Assembly (NCBI GenBank): GCA_044223975.1
Contig: JBGALI010000009.1
Coordinates: 135,252 to 199,251, forward strand
DNA from: CAZCPB01 sp044223975
GTDB lineage: Bacteria > Planctomycetota > Phycisphaerae > Phycisphaerales > UBA1924
Direction of reading: 5' to 3'
DNA: 64,000 nt
Position 1 is the first letter of the stretch. Each line of letters opens with the position of its first letter. This document shows, piece after piece, positions 9,864 through 17,474 of this stretch. The translations under genes and the position numbers were made by a program. The notes below the pieces were generated by a model that saw nothing but the letters and a program-made list of their open reading frames with translations, ran no database searches and was not told where the DNA came from.

Positions 9864-10195
9864 GAGGTTTCCTGAAAGGGGGCATGCGGCGTCGCCCGAC
9901 CGCGAAAGACCACTCAGAATATGGCTGACCGCGTCAACCTCGACGGCTCTCGCCCAAACCAAGAGCGACACTCCGGCGCTGGTGCCGTAAGGATCCCTCG
10001 CCAAATCGTTGATGGAAATTCGATACGGTTCGACCCTGCCATCGTCGCTCTTGCAGGAATGGCGTCTGCACGCACCGCCCCGTGCCGTGCGGTCCGGTGC
10101 TCGAGTGAACGCTGGTATGCTCTCATTCAGTTCCACAACTCGGCCCGCGACAACACGGGCGAGCATTCATGATCCCTTGAAAAGGAAATGATTCG
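9864..10195. other. Divergent promoter region between sigma factor and secreted protein
   Basis: 330 nt with no supported ORF. TATGCT near 10112 could be a -10 for the rightward gene. If the sigma factor autoregulates, its target promoter should be here. Confidence 0.35.
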
Positions 10196-10990
10196 ATGGC
10201 CACTTCGCTTCGGGCTGGGCGATTGATCGCGGCGGTGGCGTGCGGCGCGGCTCTGCTGACGCCGCCCGCGGCACGCGGGGATGTCACCGCTCTTGCCGTC
10301 CGGGTAAACAACATTGACGCCACGTGGTCATGGAGTTCTATCACGAACGGCGATGGCAACGATTTTTATGTGCACTGGGTGGTGGATACCAGCGGAGTCA
10401 CCGAGAAGACGGCCCAGGTCAGCATGGGATCGCCCGCCGGCACCGACTACGCTCAGGCGAAGCTCCACGCGGTGTTCACACTCAACTCCATTTCCAACAC
10501 GCCGTTGCGAATCGATGCCCAAGGCTCCTCCGAGGGCTTCGTGCAGCAGTCGTCAAGCCACGTCTGGGACTGGGTCGAAATCAAGTTCAGCCAGTCGAAT
10601 AGCGCTGATTTCCTGGTGACCGACAAGTACTATTTGTACAACGGTCCGGTCGCGATGTACGGCATCGGCGGGACGATTCAGCCCGGCGACGTGGTTAAGC
10701 CAGGGCCGTACTACACGCAAAACTTTGCGATCCCCGGGGTTGACCAGAGTTTGAAGGTTTTCCGCGGCGCGAGTCTGCAGAATGGTCCTCTGAACACCAC
10801 AATCGAGTTCACGTTCACGCCGCTGTGTCCGTCTGACATCAACCACGACAGCTGGGTGAACGGCGTAGATTTCGATTCGTTTGTCGAGTGGTTTGTGGCA
10901 GGCGACAGCCGTGCCGATTACGACGCCAACGGGTTCGTCAACGGAGTGGATTTCGATCAGTTCGTTTCGGACTTTGAGGCAGGGTGCTGA
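10196..10990 (+). CDS. Secreted protein with C-terminal dockerin-like repeat
   Basis: 264 residues; AAAGGAAA stands just upstream of the ATG. Residues 1-30 form a signal peptide ending near AARGDV. The middle is beta-rich and of unknown function. The C-terminus begins with a Cys (CPSDINHD) and has two copies of a calcium-binding-like unit, DINHDSWVNGVDFDSFVEWF and a second beginning DYDANGFVNGVDFD, then ends in a terminal Cys. This is the planctomycete form of a dockerin-type domain, usually on exported proteins and thought to mediate attachment or sorting. It is divergent from the ECF gene, so it is a candidate target. Confidence 0.8.
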   Translation: MATSLRAGRLIAAVACGAALLTPPAARGDVTALAVRVNNIDATWSWSSITNGDGNDFYVHWVVDTSGVTEKTAQVSMGSPAGTDYAQAKLHAVFTLNSISNTPLRIDAQGSSEGFVQQSSSHVWDWVEIKFSQSNSADFLVTDKYYLYNGPVAMYGIGGTIQPGDVVKPGPYYTQNFAIPGVDQSLKVFRGASLQNGPLNTTIEFTFTPLCPSDINHDSWVNGVDFDSFVEWFVAGDSRADYDANGFVNGVDFDQFVSDFEAGC

Positions 10991-11643
10991 GCTTGAGGCG
11001 ATTTAGAAGGCACGTCATTCGACCGGATGGCCGTCCGCTTGGTGATCGATGCCCGACGATTGCGGTGCCGGCGGTCGGTTCTCGCTCCCGATTTACCCCC
11101 GAGGTAAGACCGTGCGAAAGTGCTCCTATTCTGGAGGAGCCGGGCCATTCACGGGCCTAGAGGCGTTCAACATCCTGCGACGAAATACCGGGGAAGTTGG
11201 GCGCGATGTCGGCGATCGTCTGGGTTGGCCCACCCTCGCGAGCGCGGTCATGGCGACCGTGATGCCGACCGCCCGCGCCCGTGCGACCAAGGTGGTTGGT
11301 ACCGAGCAGTGGGGGCCTTCCGGTTCACGCCGACGCTTGATACTGCGCTCTCTCGCATGGCCGCAGCCTAACAAAGCCCGGGGCCGGCACATTCGCCACT
11401 GATGCATGACGGCACCCAGAGGGGCCAAACCGGAAAACAAGCGGGACCATCGAGATCGGCGTGTTCGAATCTGACAATGCGAGTCCGCACGTCACAGTCC
11501 AGGGCGCGGGGATTCTCATTGAAGTCGGGTATGCCCGGATCTCGCGCCGCTCGCTCGGTTGTCAGTCGGCGGTTCGAGGCCCCCGCAAGTGCTGCAAATC
11601 CAATCGGTTGCGAACGCCGCCGCCAACGCGGGCCACAATCGCG
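10991..11643. other. Long non-coding or decayed stretch
   Basis: 650 nt without a convincing gene. Open frames of 80-117 codons on both strands have no ribosome sites and poor codon bias. Around 11575-11615 there is a GGTTCGAGGCCCCC segment that resembles a tRNA T-arm region but does not fold into one. Taken with the integrase remnant to the right, this may be debris of earlier insertions. Confidence 0.4.
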
Positions 11644-11644
11644 C

Positions 11645-11656
11645 CGGTAATTACCG
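11645..11656. repeat. Palindrome CGGTAATTACCG, copy 2
   Basis: Here the palindrome extends to CCGGTAATTACCGG (11644-11657). It lies 3 nt beyond the stop codon of the orphan ORF at 11660, forming the left edge of the integrase/orphan unit. Confidence 0.8.
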
Positions 11657-11659
11657 GAT

Positions 11660-12514
11660 TCACCGCGTCAAACACGTGCGCCGTTGATTCGCGGCGGCGG
11701 TGGGGGAGGGGGCCGGACCTCGAGCATCCTCGAGCGCCGGCGCTTCCTCCGCCGCGTGATCTTCGGCGTCGCGCCGCTGCAGCATGTCGCTGACCAACTT
11801 CATGCCGCGGCGGGTCTCGTCCATTCGCGCCAGGGTCTGGGCCCGGGCAAAGGTGACCCAGTCGCCGGCCAGCGCCCGCGCCGACGTCTGGACCTTCGCG
11901 TCGTCCCCCGGCATAGGACCGGAAGGGGATTGCTTTGAACGCTTCCGCCGTCGCGGGCCGCGTTCCGTCGCGTCGGTTTCTCGCAAGAATCCCTCACCCA
12001 GGGAGAGCAGCCGATCGGTATCGAGGATGTCGCGTTCGAGCTGGTCACGGATGCCGGCGTAGGTAAGCGTCGCGCCGTCGAAGTACTCCTGCTGGATGAG
12101 CCGGATAGCGTCGCGGGTGACGATCAGCCGGTGCCGTAGGCACTTCACGATCTCAAGCCACGCGGTGGCGTCCATGCCGACGGGCTGCTGCCCGAGTTCG
12201 GACCAGGCGACCAGCAGGTTCAGGTGCGCCAGCAGGAACGCGATCGAGAGTCTCCGCTCATCCTCGGACCGAGCCAGGTGCTCGTTGCAACCCAGCGCCA
12301 GGCAGGCCAGAAGCAGTCGCTCGCGTTGGACGGCCCGGGTCCGCCGGACCAGTTCGTCCTGGTCCCACCCGCGGCGGGAGCGTCCCACCGACTCGGCAAT
12401 CTGGTCGCACAGCGTGACCGCCGGGTGCTTGGACATGGCCAGGACGTGGTCCTCAAAGCCGCGGTGACGTCGGACCTCGTGAAGGTCTAGGAGCACGAGC
12501 TGCCGCGGCGTCAT
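11660..12514 (-). CDS. Hypothetical protein in integrase-associated unit
   Basis: 284 residues, mostly helical, Arg- and Leu-rich, with no signal peptide or membrane span. I do not recognise a family. The first ~165 residues form a long helical region (DQIAESVGRSRRGWDQDELV..., ERLLLACLALGCNEHLARSE); a basic patch near 175-190 (RGPRRRKRSKQ) and a Pro/Ala-rich tail follow. Its start overlaps the 3' end of the broken integrase frame by 62 nt, and its stop abuts a copy of the CCGGTAATTACCGG palindrome, so it appears to be cargo or a co-mobilised partner of the integrase. Codon use is consistent with a real gene, but expression is unproven. Confidence 0.55.
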   Translation of the reverse strand: MTPRQLVLLDLHEVRRHRGFEDHVLAMSKHPAVTLCDQIAESVGRSRRGWDQDELVRRTRAVQRERLLLACLALGCNEHLARSEDERRLSIAFLLAHLNLLVAWSELGQQPVGMDATAWLEIVKCLRHRLIVTRDAIRLIQQEYFDGATLTYAGIRDQLERDILDTDRLLSLGEGFLRETDATERGPRRRKRSKQSPSGPMPGDDAKVQTSARALAGDWVTFARAQTLARMDETRRGMKLVSDMLQRRDAEDHAAEEAPALEDARGPAPSPTAAANQRRTCLTR

Positions 12515-12884
12515 GATCGACTCGACCCGGTGCAGTCGGTTGTCCGTAAAGCAGCCGGAGGCGCCGAAGGGCCGGCTTGATCATCCCGTCGCGGCTCTGG
12601 GGCTTGTACGCCCCGCAGATGTACTGCCAGTAGGCCGCGATGATCTCGATGATGGTCAGCTCTGACTGCCCCCCTGAGGCGTGAGCGAGGCCGCCACTGG
12701 CGAGGTACTCGCCGAGCCGGCGCCGGTACTCCGCCTTGCTGGCGGCCGAGCCGCGGGCACCCAGGTAGACGTCGCGGCCTGCAATCGTCATGACCGCCCG
12801 GCCCGAGGGGCGGTGCAGCCGGTACTTCGGAATCTTGGGCTCGACGGATCGGGGAGTGGGGGCCTTAAGGGCGTCGAACAGCAT
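12453..12884 (-). pseudogene. Tyrosine recombinase/integrase, N-terminal fragment
   Basis: The first ~110 residues (KIPKYRLHRPSGRAVMTIAG, then GRDVYLGARGSAASKAEYRR and a helical segment ending LRRLRLLYGQ) match the arm-binding and start of the core-binding domain of planctomycete phage-type integrases. An intact enzyme needs about 400 residues with Arg...His-x-x-Arg...Tyr catalytic residues; none is present here. After LLYGQ the frame runs into low-complexity Arg/Ala/Pro sequence, so the gene is cut. It sits about 100 nt from the 3' end of tRNA-Gly, a classic integration target, and a palindrome lies 13 nt before its start codon. Likely inactive. Confidence 0.7.
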
Positions 12885-12897
12885 GCGAAACTCCTGC

Positions 12898-12909
12898 CGG
12901 TAATTACCG
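12898..12909. repeat. Palindrome CGGTAATTACCG, copy 3
   Basis: This copy also extends to CCGGTAATTACCGG (12897-12910). It lies 13 nt upstream of the integrase-fragment start codon, so it could be an operator or a recombinase core site. Together with copy 2 it brackets a 1.27-kb unit exactly. Confidence 0.8.
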
Positions 12910-12988
12910 GTTTCCAGGGTTTTCCGCTGGTCTGCCCGACGCCGGGCAAGGTACGCCTAAGTCTGGCGTTCAGCACGACTTCCGTCAA

Positions 12989-13060
12989 AGCGGGCGAAGG
13001 GATTCGAACCCTCGACGTACAGCTTGGAAGGCTGTCACTCTACCACTGAGTTACGCCCGC
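12989..13060 (-). tRNA. tRNA-Gly(UCC)
   Basis: The reverse strand folds into a standard cloverleaf: acceptor GCGGGCG pairs with CGCCCGC; D-loop AGTGGTAGA; anticodon stem ACAGC/GCTGT around loop CTTCCAA, giving anticodon UCC; T-arm GAGGG-TTCGAAT-CCCTT. The discriminator base is U and CCA is not encoded. The 3' end faces the integrase remnant, the geometry expected of an integration site. Confidence 0.95.
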
Positions 13061-13673
13061 AGTCTTGCAAGTTTAGCACGCCGTTTTCGTTGCCGCGCGA
13101 GACTCTGGGCCGGGTGTCAGGTAACCGGCGTGTTGCGGCGGACGAGTGATCGCAATTCGGTGCGCCGGATCATCAACATGCTCGAGCAACGCCAAGGCAT
13201 GCTGCGCCAAGGAAGCACGCCGCGCGGCGAATCTTAAGGACTATCAGAGAGAACCGAGAGATGCGAAGCCATTGGCCCAAGGGCTGAGGGAGAGTGACGC
13301 GGCTTTCTCTGACGAGATTGGCGTCTGAACATCTGGCGATCGAGCGGTCCGGCTGGGGTTGGCGGGGGGCTCCCGATTTGCATTCGACTCGGAATCGGCC
13401 GCCGCGTCACCCCCCTACCCGACCGGGGTAACGTCCTATAATGGAGGTTATGTAAAACCTTGTCAGAAAAGAGCTTAGAGCGGACTCTCGGAGCGGTTCG
13501 CCAGTTCCCGCAGGCCACTCATTCGGCACGGCGCACGTCCCGTCACCAGAATTTGGAGTGCCCCGCTGGCGAGGGCACGCCCGGCGCGGCACCTTTTCCA
13601 GGAAGGGACAGGTCTCCCATGGTGTGGATTCTTCCATGACCTTCAGCCATTCACGCAGTTCGCGGCCGGCGCG
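13061..13673. other. Intergenic region with one promoter-like box
   Basis: No supported gene in about 600 nt. A consensus TATAAT occurs at 13437-13442 on the + strand, followed by GGAGGTTATG, but no significant ORF starts there; it could drive a small or non-coding RNA. The partner -35 is unclear. Confidence 0.35.
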
Positions 13674-14054
13674 GTGATTGTGGTCGGCGCTGCCAGCGCG
13701 TTCGCCGTCGGACGCTCCGCCGTCCGCTTTATCCGATCGACCGGTCTCCCCGGGCTCGCCCGTTCCATGCTGGTCAACGCGTGGACGCGCCTGGCCTACG
13801 AGGTCGTGACGTTCAGCCCGATCCAGCAGCTCCGCGCCTGGACCGAAGCTCAGCGGGCACGCTTGGAGAAGGACTCGCGCCGCTGGCGACGCCGCCGAGA
13901 CCGTCACCGTCGCGGGTCGGTTGCTCCGCGCCCGGTGCCGCCACCCCGGGCCACGCACGAGCGCCCCGGCCCCCGCGCCGGCGTGCATCATCACCCCGGC
14001 GAGAGGCAGCATGGCCATGGGTCGACGACTCGCCCCGCAGGCCCCCCACGCTGA
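13674..14054 (+). CDS. Small membrane-associated hypothetical protein (doubtful)
   Basis: 126 residues from a GTG. The first ~65 residues look natural: a hydrophobic segment VIVVGAASAFAVGRSAV, then amphipathic sequence with TRLAYEVVTFSPIQQLRAWT. The in-frame sequence continues protein-like before the GTG (FTQFAAGA) but has no start codon, and the tail after residue ~75 is Arg/Pro/His low complexity. It may be a decayed gene whose start was lost. There is no ribosome site. Confidence 0.3.
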   Translation: MIVVGAASAFAVGRSAVRFIRSTGLPGLARSMLVNAWTRLAYEVVTFSPIQQLRAWTEAQRARLEKDSRRWRRRRDRHRRGSVAPRPVPPPRATHERPGPRAGVHHHPGERQHGHGSTTRPAGPPR

Positions 14055-14108
14055 GCGGGCGTCGGGCTTGGCCCCTCCGCCGCCCTTGTTTCCGCGCCTG
14101 CCGCGCGG

Positions 14109-14114
14109 CACAAT
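14109..14114 (+). promoter_or_regulatory. Candidate -10 of a leaderless gene
   Basis: CACAAT ends 6 nt before the ATG at 14121, with no Shine-Dalgarno. It departs from TAnnnT at its first base, so it is the weakest member of this set. Confidence 0.25.
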
Positions 14115-14120
14115 TCCAGC

Positions 14121-14714
14121 ATGGGCGGCAGCTGGTGGCTGACAAGTCGGCGGACCCTCGACCTGGTCACGTGGCTGGCGTGGTGGATCGTCGGGCTCTC
14201 GGTCGCGGCCTTCGGCCTCATCCGCCTGGGCGTGCTTCCGTCCGATCTGCTGGTGTTCGTCTACGGCGCGGGGCTGTTCGCGCTCTGCGTCGGCATGGTG
14301 CGGCGATCGCGCGTCGAGCGCGGCATGTGGATGCTGGCGATCCTGCTGATCGCCTTCACCGTCTTTGCCGCGGGCACCCTCAGTTTCGAAGTCTTCGATG
14401 CGCTCCGCGACATCCCGCACCGCTTGCGCCGCACGCCCACGCCCGCGGGCGAGATCGTCGGCATGGCGTGCCTGGCCGCGATGGGATGGATGGCGACGTA
14501 CCTGCTCGTGTGCGCGGCCGCGTGGAACCGGCGGCTCTCGCGCCCCGGCCCGCGATCGCGTCCGCGGCCCCCGTCCCCACCGTGGAACGGCTCGCCCGTC
14601 CCCGCGCGCCTCGGCCCCGGGCCCCGCGGCCCCCAGACCCCCCACACTCTGGCTGCCGCGGCAAAGCGCGGCGTCCCCGGCGAAGACCCCCGCTCAACCG
14701 TTCAGCACCGCTAG
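14121..14714 (+). CDS. Integral membrane protein of unknown function
   Basis: 197 residues with four predicted membrane helices: about 16-34 (VTWLAWWIVGLSVAAFGLI), 44-58, 69-87 (WMLAILLIAFTVFAAGTL) and 112-132 (IVGMACLAAMGWMATYLLVC), followed by a Pro/Arg/Gly-rich cytoplasmic tail. No family recognised. The 3' end overlaps the convergent proS gene by 21 nt, which is common in compact genomes. The Pro-rich tail may partly be high-G+C read-through. Confidence 0.6.
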   Translation: MGGSWWLTSRRTLDLVTWLAWWIVGLSVAAFGLIRLGVLPSDLLVFVYGAGLFALCVGMVRRSRVERGMWMLAILLIAFTVFAAGTLSFEVFDALRDIPHRLRRTPTPAGEIVGMACLAAMGWMATYLLVCAAAWNRRLSRPGPRSRPRPPSPPWNGSPVPARLGPGPRGPQTPHTLAAAAKRGVPGEDPRSTVQHR

Positions 14715-16631
14715 GCACCTGGCGACGATTTCGCCCATGGGCACCACCTCGCCCTTGCCGGTGTCCTTGCGCGCCTTGAACTCAACGCCCCCCTGCTCGA
14801 GGGCCTTGTCGCCGATGGTCACGCGGATCGGGATGCCGACCAGGTCCGCGTCCTTGAACTTCACGCCCGGCCGCTCGTCGCGATCGTCGGTGAGCACGTC
14901 GACGCCCGCTCCGACCAGTTCGCATGCGAGCTTCCCAGCCGCGGCACGCTGCTTCTCGTCGTCGGGCTTCATCAGCGTGATGAGCACGTGGTAGGGCGCG
15001 ATGGCCGCGGGCCACACGATTCCGTTCTCGTCGTGGCTCATCTCGACGCACGCGGCCATGGTGCGGCTGACGCCGATGCCGTAGCAGCCCATGATCACGC
15101 TGACCCGCTGCTGCGTGTCGTCGAGCACCGAAAGGCCCATCGCGTCGGAGTACTTGGTGCCGAGCTTGAAGATGTGCCCGACCTCGATGCCCCGCGCGGT
15201 CTCGAGCTTTGCCCCCGGCGCCCGCGGCGAGGGATCGCCGGCGACGGCGTTGCGCACGTCTCCAACCTTTACATAACGCGGGTCGACCAGTTTCTGCACA
15301 ACGTCGCGGCCCCAGTTGAAATGCTTGACGTGATAGTCCTGCTTGTCGGCACCAGTAGCCCAGAAACCACCCAAACTTGCGTCTGCGTCGACGATCAGCA
15401 GCCTGCTATGCGAATCCCCCGGAGTCTGGCCTCGATCTTGAAGAATCGTGCGTGGGCTGACGTATCCGATTGCGAATCCGGCTTGTCTAGCTTGTGCTTC
15501 GTTCGCGAGTTCGACGTCGAAGCCACAGAGTTTCTTCACCTTTCCGATATTCACATCATGATCGCCGCGGACTACGACAAGGACCCATTCGATGTCGGGC
15601 AAGGGCCCCCACTGCGACTTGAGCGCCTTCACGGCCGCTTCACCAGACTCTCGACGCAACCGCTCAAGTTCACTGAAGTGCTTTGAATCAAGAGCGGCGT
15701 ACGCAGTCGGGCGAAATACCAAAGTCTTGAGCATGCGCGGCGGCTTCACGCCCATGAACTTGCCGACCTCTTCGATCCCCGGCAGGTTGGGCGTGTGCAC
15801 CTCGACCATCTCGCCTGTCGCGGGCTCGGTGAACGTGCCGCGGGGCCGCTCGCCGATCTCGCACTTCTCGACGTTGGCCGCGTAGCCGCTGACGGGGCAC
15901 TTGAGGATCGTGTCCTCGCCGCTGGCGCAGTTGACCATGAACTCGTGCGAGGCCGAGCCGCCGATGGGCCCGCTCTCGGCCTCGACGACCGTGAAATCCA
16001 GCCCGCAGCGCGTGAATATGTTGACGTACGCGCGGTACATCGCGTCGTACCCCTCGTTCAGCCCCCCCGCTCCTTCCAGCCTGGTGTGGAACGAATACGC
16101 GTCCTTCATGATGAACTCGCGGCAGCGGAGCAGCCCCGCCCGCGGCCGCGCCTCGTCGCGGAATTTCGTCTGCACCTGGTACAGGTTCAGCGGCAGCTGC
16201 TTGTACGAGGTGATCGAGCCCTTGACCATCTCGGTGATGGTCTCCTCGTGCGTGGGTCCGAGCGCCGCGATGTTCCCCTTGCGGTCCTTGAGCTTGAAGA
16301 GCAGGTCGCCGTACGCCTCGTGGCGCTTGGTCTCGTTGTAGAACTCCATGGGCACGAGGACGGGCATGAACAGCTCGCGCGCCCCCGCCGCGTCCATCTC
16401 CTCGCGGACGATGGAACCAATCTTGGTCAAGGATCGCCACGCCAGCGGCAGGTAGTCGTACACCCCTGCCGCGACCTTGCGGATGAACCCCGCGCGAGCC
16501 AGCAGCACGTGCGAGGGAGTTTCCGCGTCCGACGGCGCCTCGCGGGCCGTGGGGATCAGGGTCTGCGACCAGCGGTGCGCGACGCCGCAGCGGACGGTGG
16601 AGATGACGGGCTTCTTGGTGTTTTCGGCCAT
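14694..16631 (-). CDS. proS: Prolyl-tRNA synthetase
   Basis: 645 residues from the ATG of MAENTKK. It charges tRNA-Pro in the cytoplasm. Class II motifs are present: motif 2 region with FRDEARPRAGLLRCREFIMK, motif 3 with GCYGIGVSRTMAACVE, and the C-terminal anticodon-binding domain (LITLMKPDDEKQRAAA, DDRDERPGVKFKDADLVGIP). Between motifs 2 and 3 lies the bacterial-type YbaK-like editing insertion (about residues 225-420), so this is the long bacterial type. TAGACT at 16640-16645 precedes the ATG by 8 nt and there is no Shine-Dalgarno, suggesting a leaderless message. The stretch 15290-15720 inside the gene is visibly poorer in G+C than both flanks. Confidence 0.96.
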   Translation of the reverse strand: MAENTKKPVISTVRCGVAHRWSQTLIPTAREAPSDAETPSHVLLARAGFIRKVAAGVYDYLPLAWRSLTKIGSIVREEMDAAGARELFMPVLVPMEFYNETKRHEAYGDLLFKLKDRKGNIAALGPTHEETITEMVKGSITSYKQLPLNLYQVQTKFRDEARPRAGLLRCREFIMKDAYSFHTRLEGAGGLNEGYDAMYRAYVNIFTRCGLDFTVVEAESGPIGGSASHEFMVNCASGEDTILKCPVSGYAANVEKCEIGERPRGTFTEPATGEMVEVHTPNLPGIEEVGKFMGVKPPRMLKTLVFRPTAYAALDSKHFSELERLRRESGEAAVKALKSQWGPLPDIEWVLVVVRGDHDVNIGKVKKLCGFDVELANEAQARQAGFAIGYVSPRTILQDRGQTPGDSHSRLLIVDADASLGGFWATGADKQDYHVKHFNWGRDVVQKLVDPRYVKVGDVRNAVAGDPSPRAPGAKLETARGIEVGHIFKLGTKYSDAMGLSVLDDTQQRVSVIMGCYGIGVSRTMAACVEMSHDENGIVWPAAIAPYHVLITLMKPDDEKQRAAAGKLACELVGAGVDVLTDDRDERPGVKFKDADLVGIPIRVTIGDKALEQGGVEFKARKDTGKGEVVPMGEIVARCLAVLNG

Positions 16632-16639
16632 AGGGGAGG

Positions 16640-16645
16640 AGTCTA
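16640..16645 (-). promoter_or_regulatory. Candidate -10 of leaderless proS
   Basis: On the minus strand TAGACT is followed by 8 nt (CCTCCCCT) and then the proS ATG. The 8 nt contain no anti-rRNA sequence. The same hexamer and spacing occur before pxpB at 38274. Confidence 0.45.
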
Positions 16646-16732
16646 GGGCGGCGCTCCATGGGCGGTGGCACGCCCGGCAAGTTCGCCGCACGGGCGAACG
16701 GGTCGGGCGTGCCTTCTTTGCTCCGGCGTCTC

Positions 16733-17335
16733 TTACTTCTTTCCCTCTTCCGGCCTGCCGCCTTCGCGCCCCGGCCCGCGCCCGCCCGCCCAGCCCTTCC
16801 CGTCGCCGTCTTCCTCGACGTCGAACGACTTGTGCGTGGAATCGCGGAACGTCGCGAGCTTGGCCAACATGGCCTTGGCCTCGGTGGTCTTGTCGTTGAC
16901 GAGGTCGGTCTCCAGCTCCAGCAGCATGCCGATCAGCTCGATCTGCTTGAGGCGGAACTTCTTGAGGAATTCGTCGCGTCCATCCTTGGGGGCCTTCTCC
17001 GGCTCCATTCCCTTGGCCAGCACCGCCCCGCGTTCCGCGTCGCCCACAAGCTTGAGGTTCTCCGCCTTCTTCGCCGTGTCGTCGATCTGACGGTTGAGCG
17101 TGCGGAGGCTGCGGTTGATGAGCTTCATCGCCCCCTCGACGTTGCGCGGATCGCCCTGCTGGGGGCGCGGGCCGCCGGGCTGGCCGGGATGCCCTGGCTC
17201 GGGCTGCACGCGCCCGGGCTCGGGCGAGGTCTGCGGAGGCTGCGCTCCTCCCACCGCCCCCGCCACCGCGAGCGCCGTGCCCGCGACCACCACCAACGCC
17301 AGAGAGGACCGACACCGGGAGAAAACGCAGTGCAT
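16733..17335 (-). CDS. Periplasmic cytochrome b562-like protein
   Basis: 200 residues from the ATG at 17335, preceded by AAGGAAG. Residues 1-31 form a signal peptide (SLALVVVAGTALAVAGAVGG-A), then a Pro/Gly/Gln linker (32-65) and a four-helix domain at about 66-172. The domain lines up with cytochrome b562: Met70 (AMKLINRSLRTL) occupies the place of the axial Met, and His168 (FRDSTHKSF) the place of the axial His near the C-terminus; KKFRLKQIELIGMLL matches helix 3. Both haem ligands being present argues for haem binding, though many family members have lost haem. The acidic/Gly-rich tail is unusual. It is divergent from the FBPase gene. Confidence 0.7.
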   Translation of the reverse strand: MHCVFSRCRSSLALVVVAGTALAVAGAVGGAQPPQTSPEPGRVQPEPGHPGQPGGPRPQQGDPRNVEGAMKLINRSLRTLNRQIDDTAKKAENLKLVGDAERGAVLAKGMEPEKAPKDGRDEFLKKFRLKQIELIGMLLELETDLVNDKTTEAKAMLAKLATFRDSTHKSFDVEEDGDGKGWAGGRGPGREGGRPEEGKK

Positions 17336-17463
17336 GAATCTTCCTTTGGTGAGAGACAAGCGGCGGGCCCGAGCCGCAAGGATACTCGCCCCCGCGGGCA
17401 TGTTCGACACCTTCCTCGCTCGCCGGTTCGCGCCCTTCGCTCCGGATTCCTGCACCCTGCGGG

Positions 17464-17469
17464 TACCAT
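17464..17469 (+). promoter_or_regulatory. Candidate -10 of leaderless FBPase gene
   Basis: TACCAT ends 5 nt before the ATG at 17475; no Shine-Dalgarno is visible. Confidence 0.3.
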
Positions 17470-17474
17470 TCACC

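Noticed and set aside
11570..11620. A tRNA suggested by GGTTCGAGGCCCCC
   Set aside because: No matching T-stem, anticodon arm or acceptor stem could be drawn around it.
13407..14645. 412-codon minus-strand frame
   Set aside because: Arg/Gly/Ala/Pro low complexity, no ribosome site, and opposite a membrane protein with a clear helix pattern.
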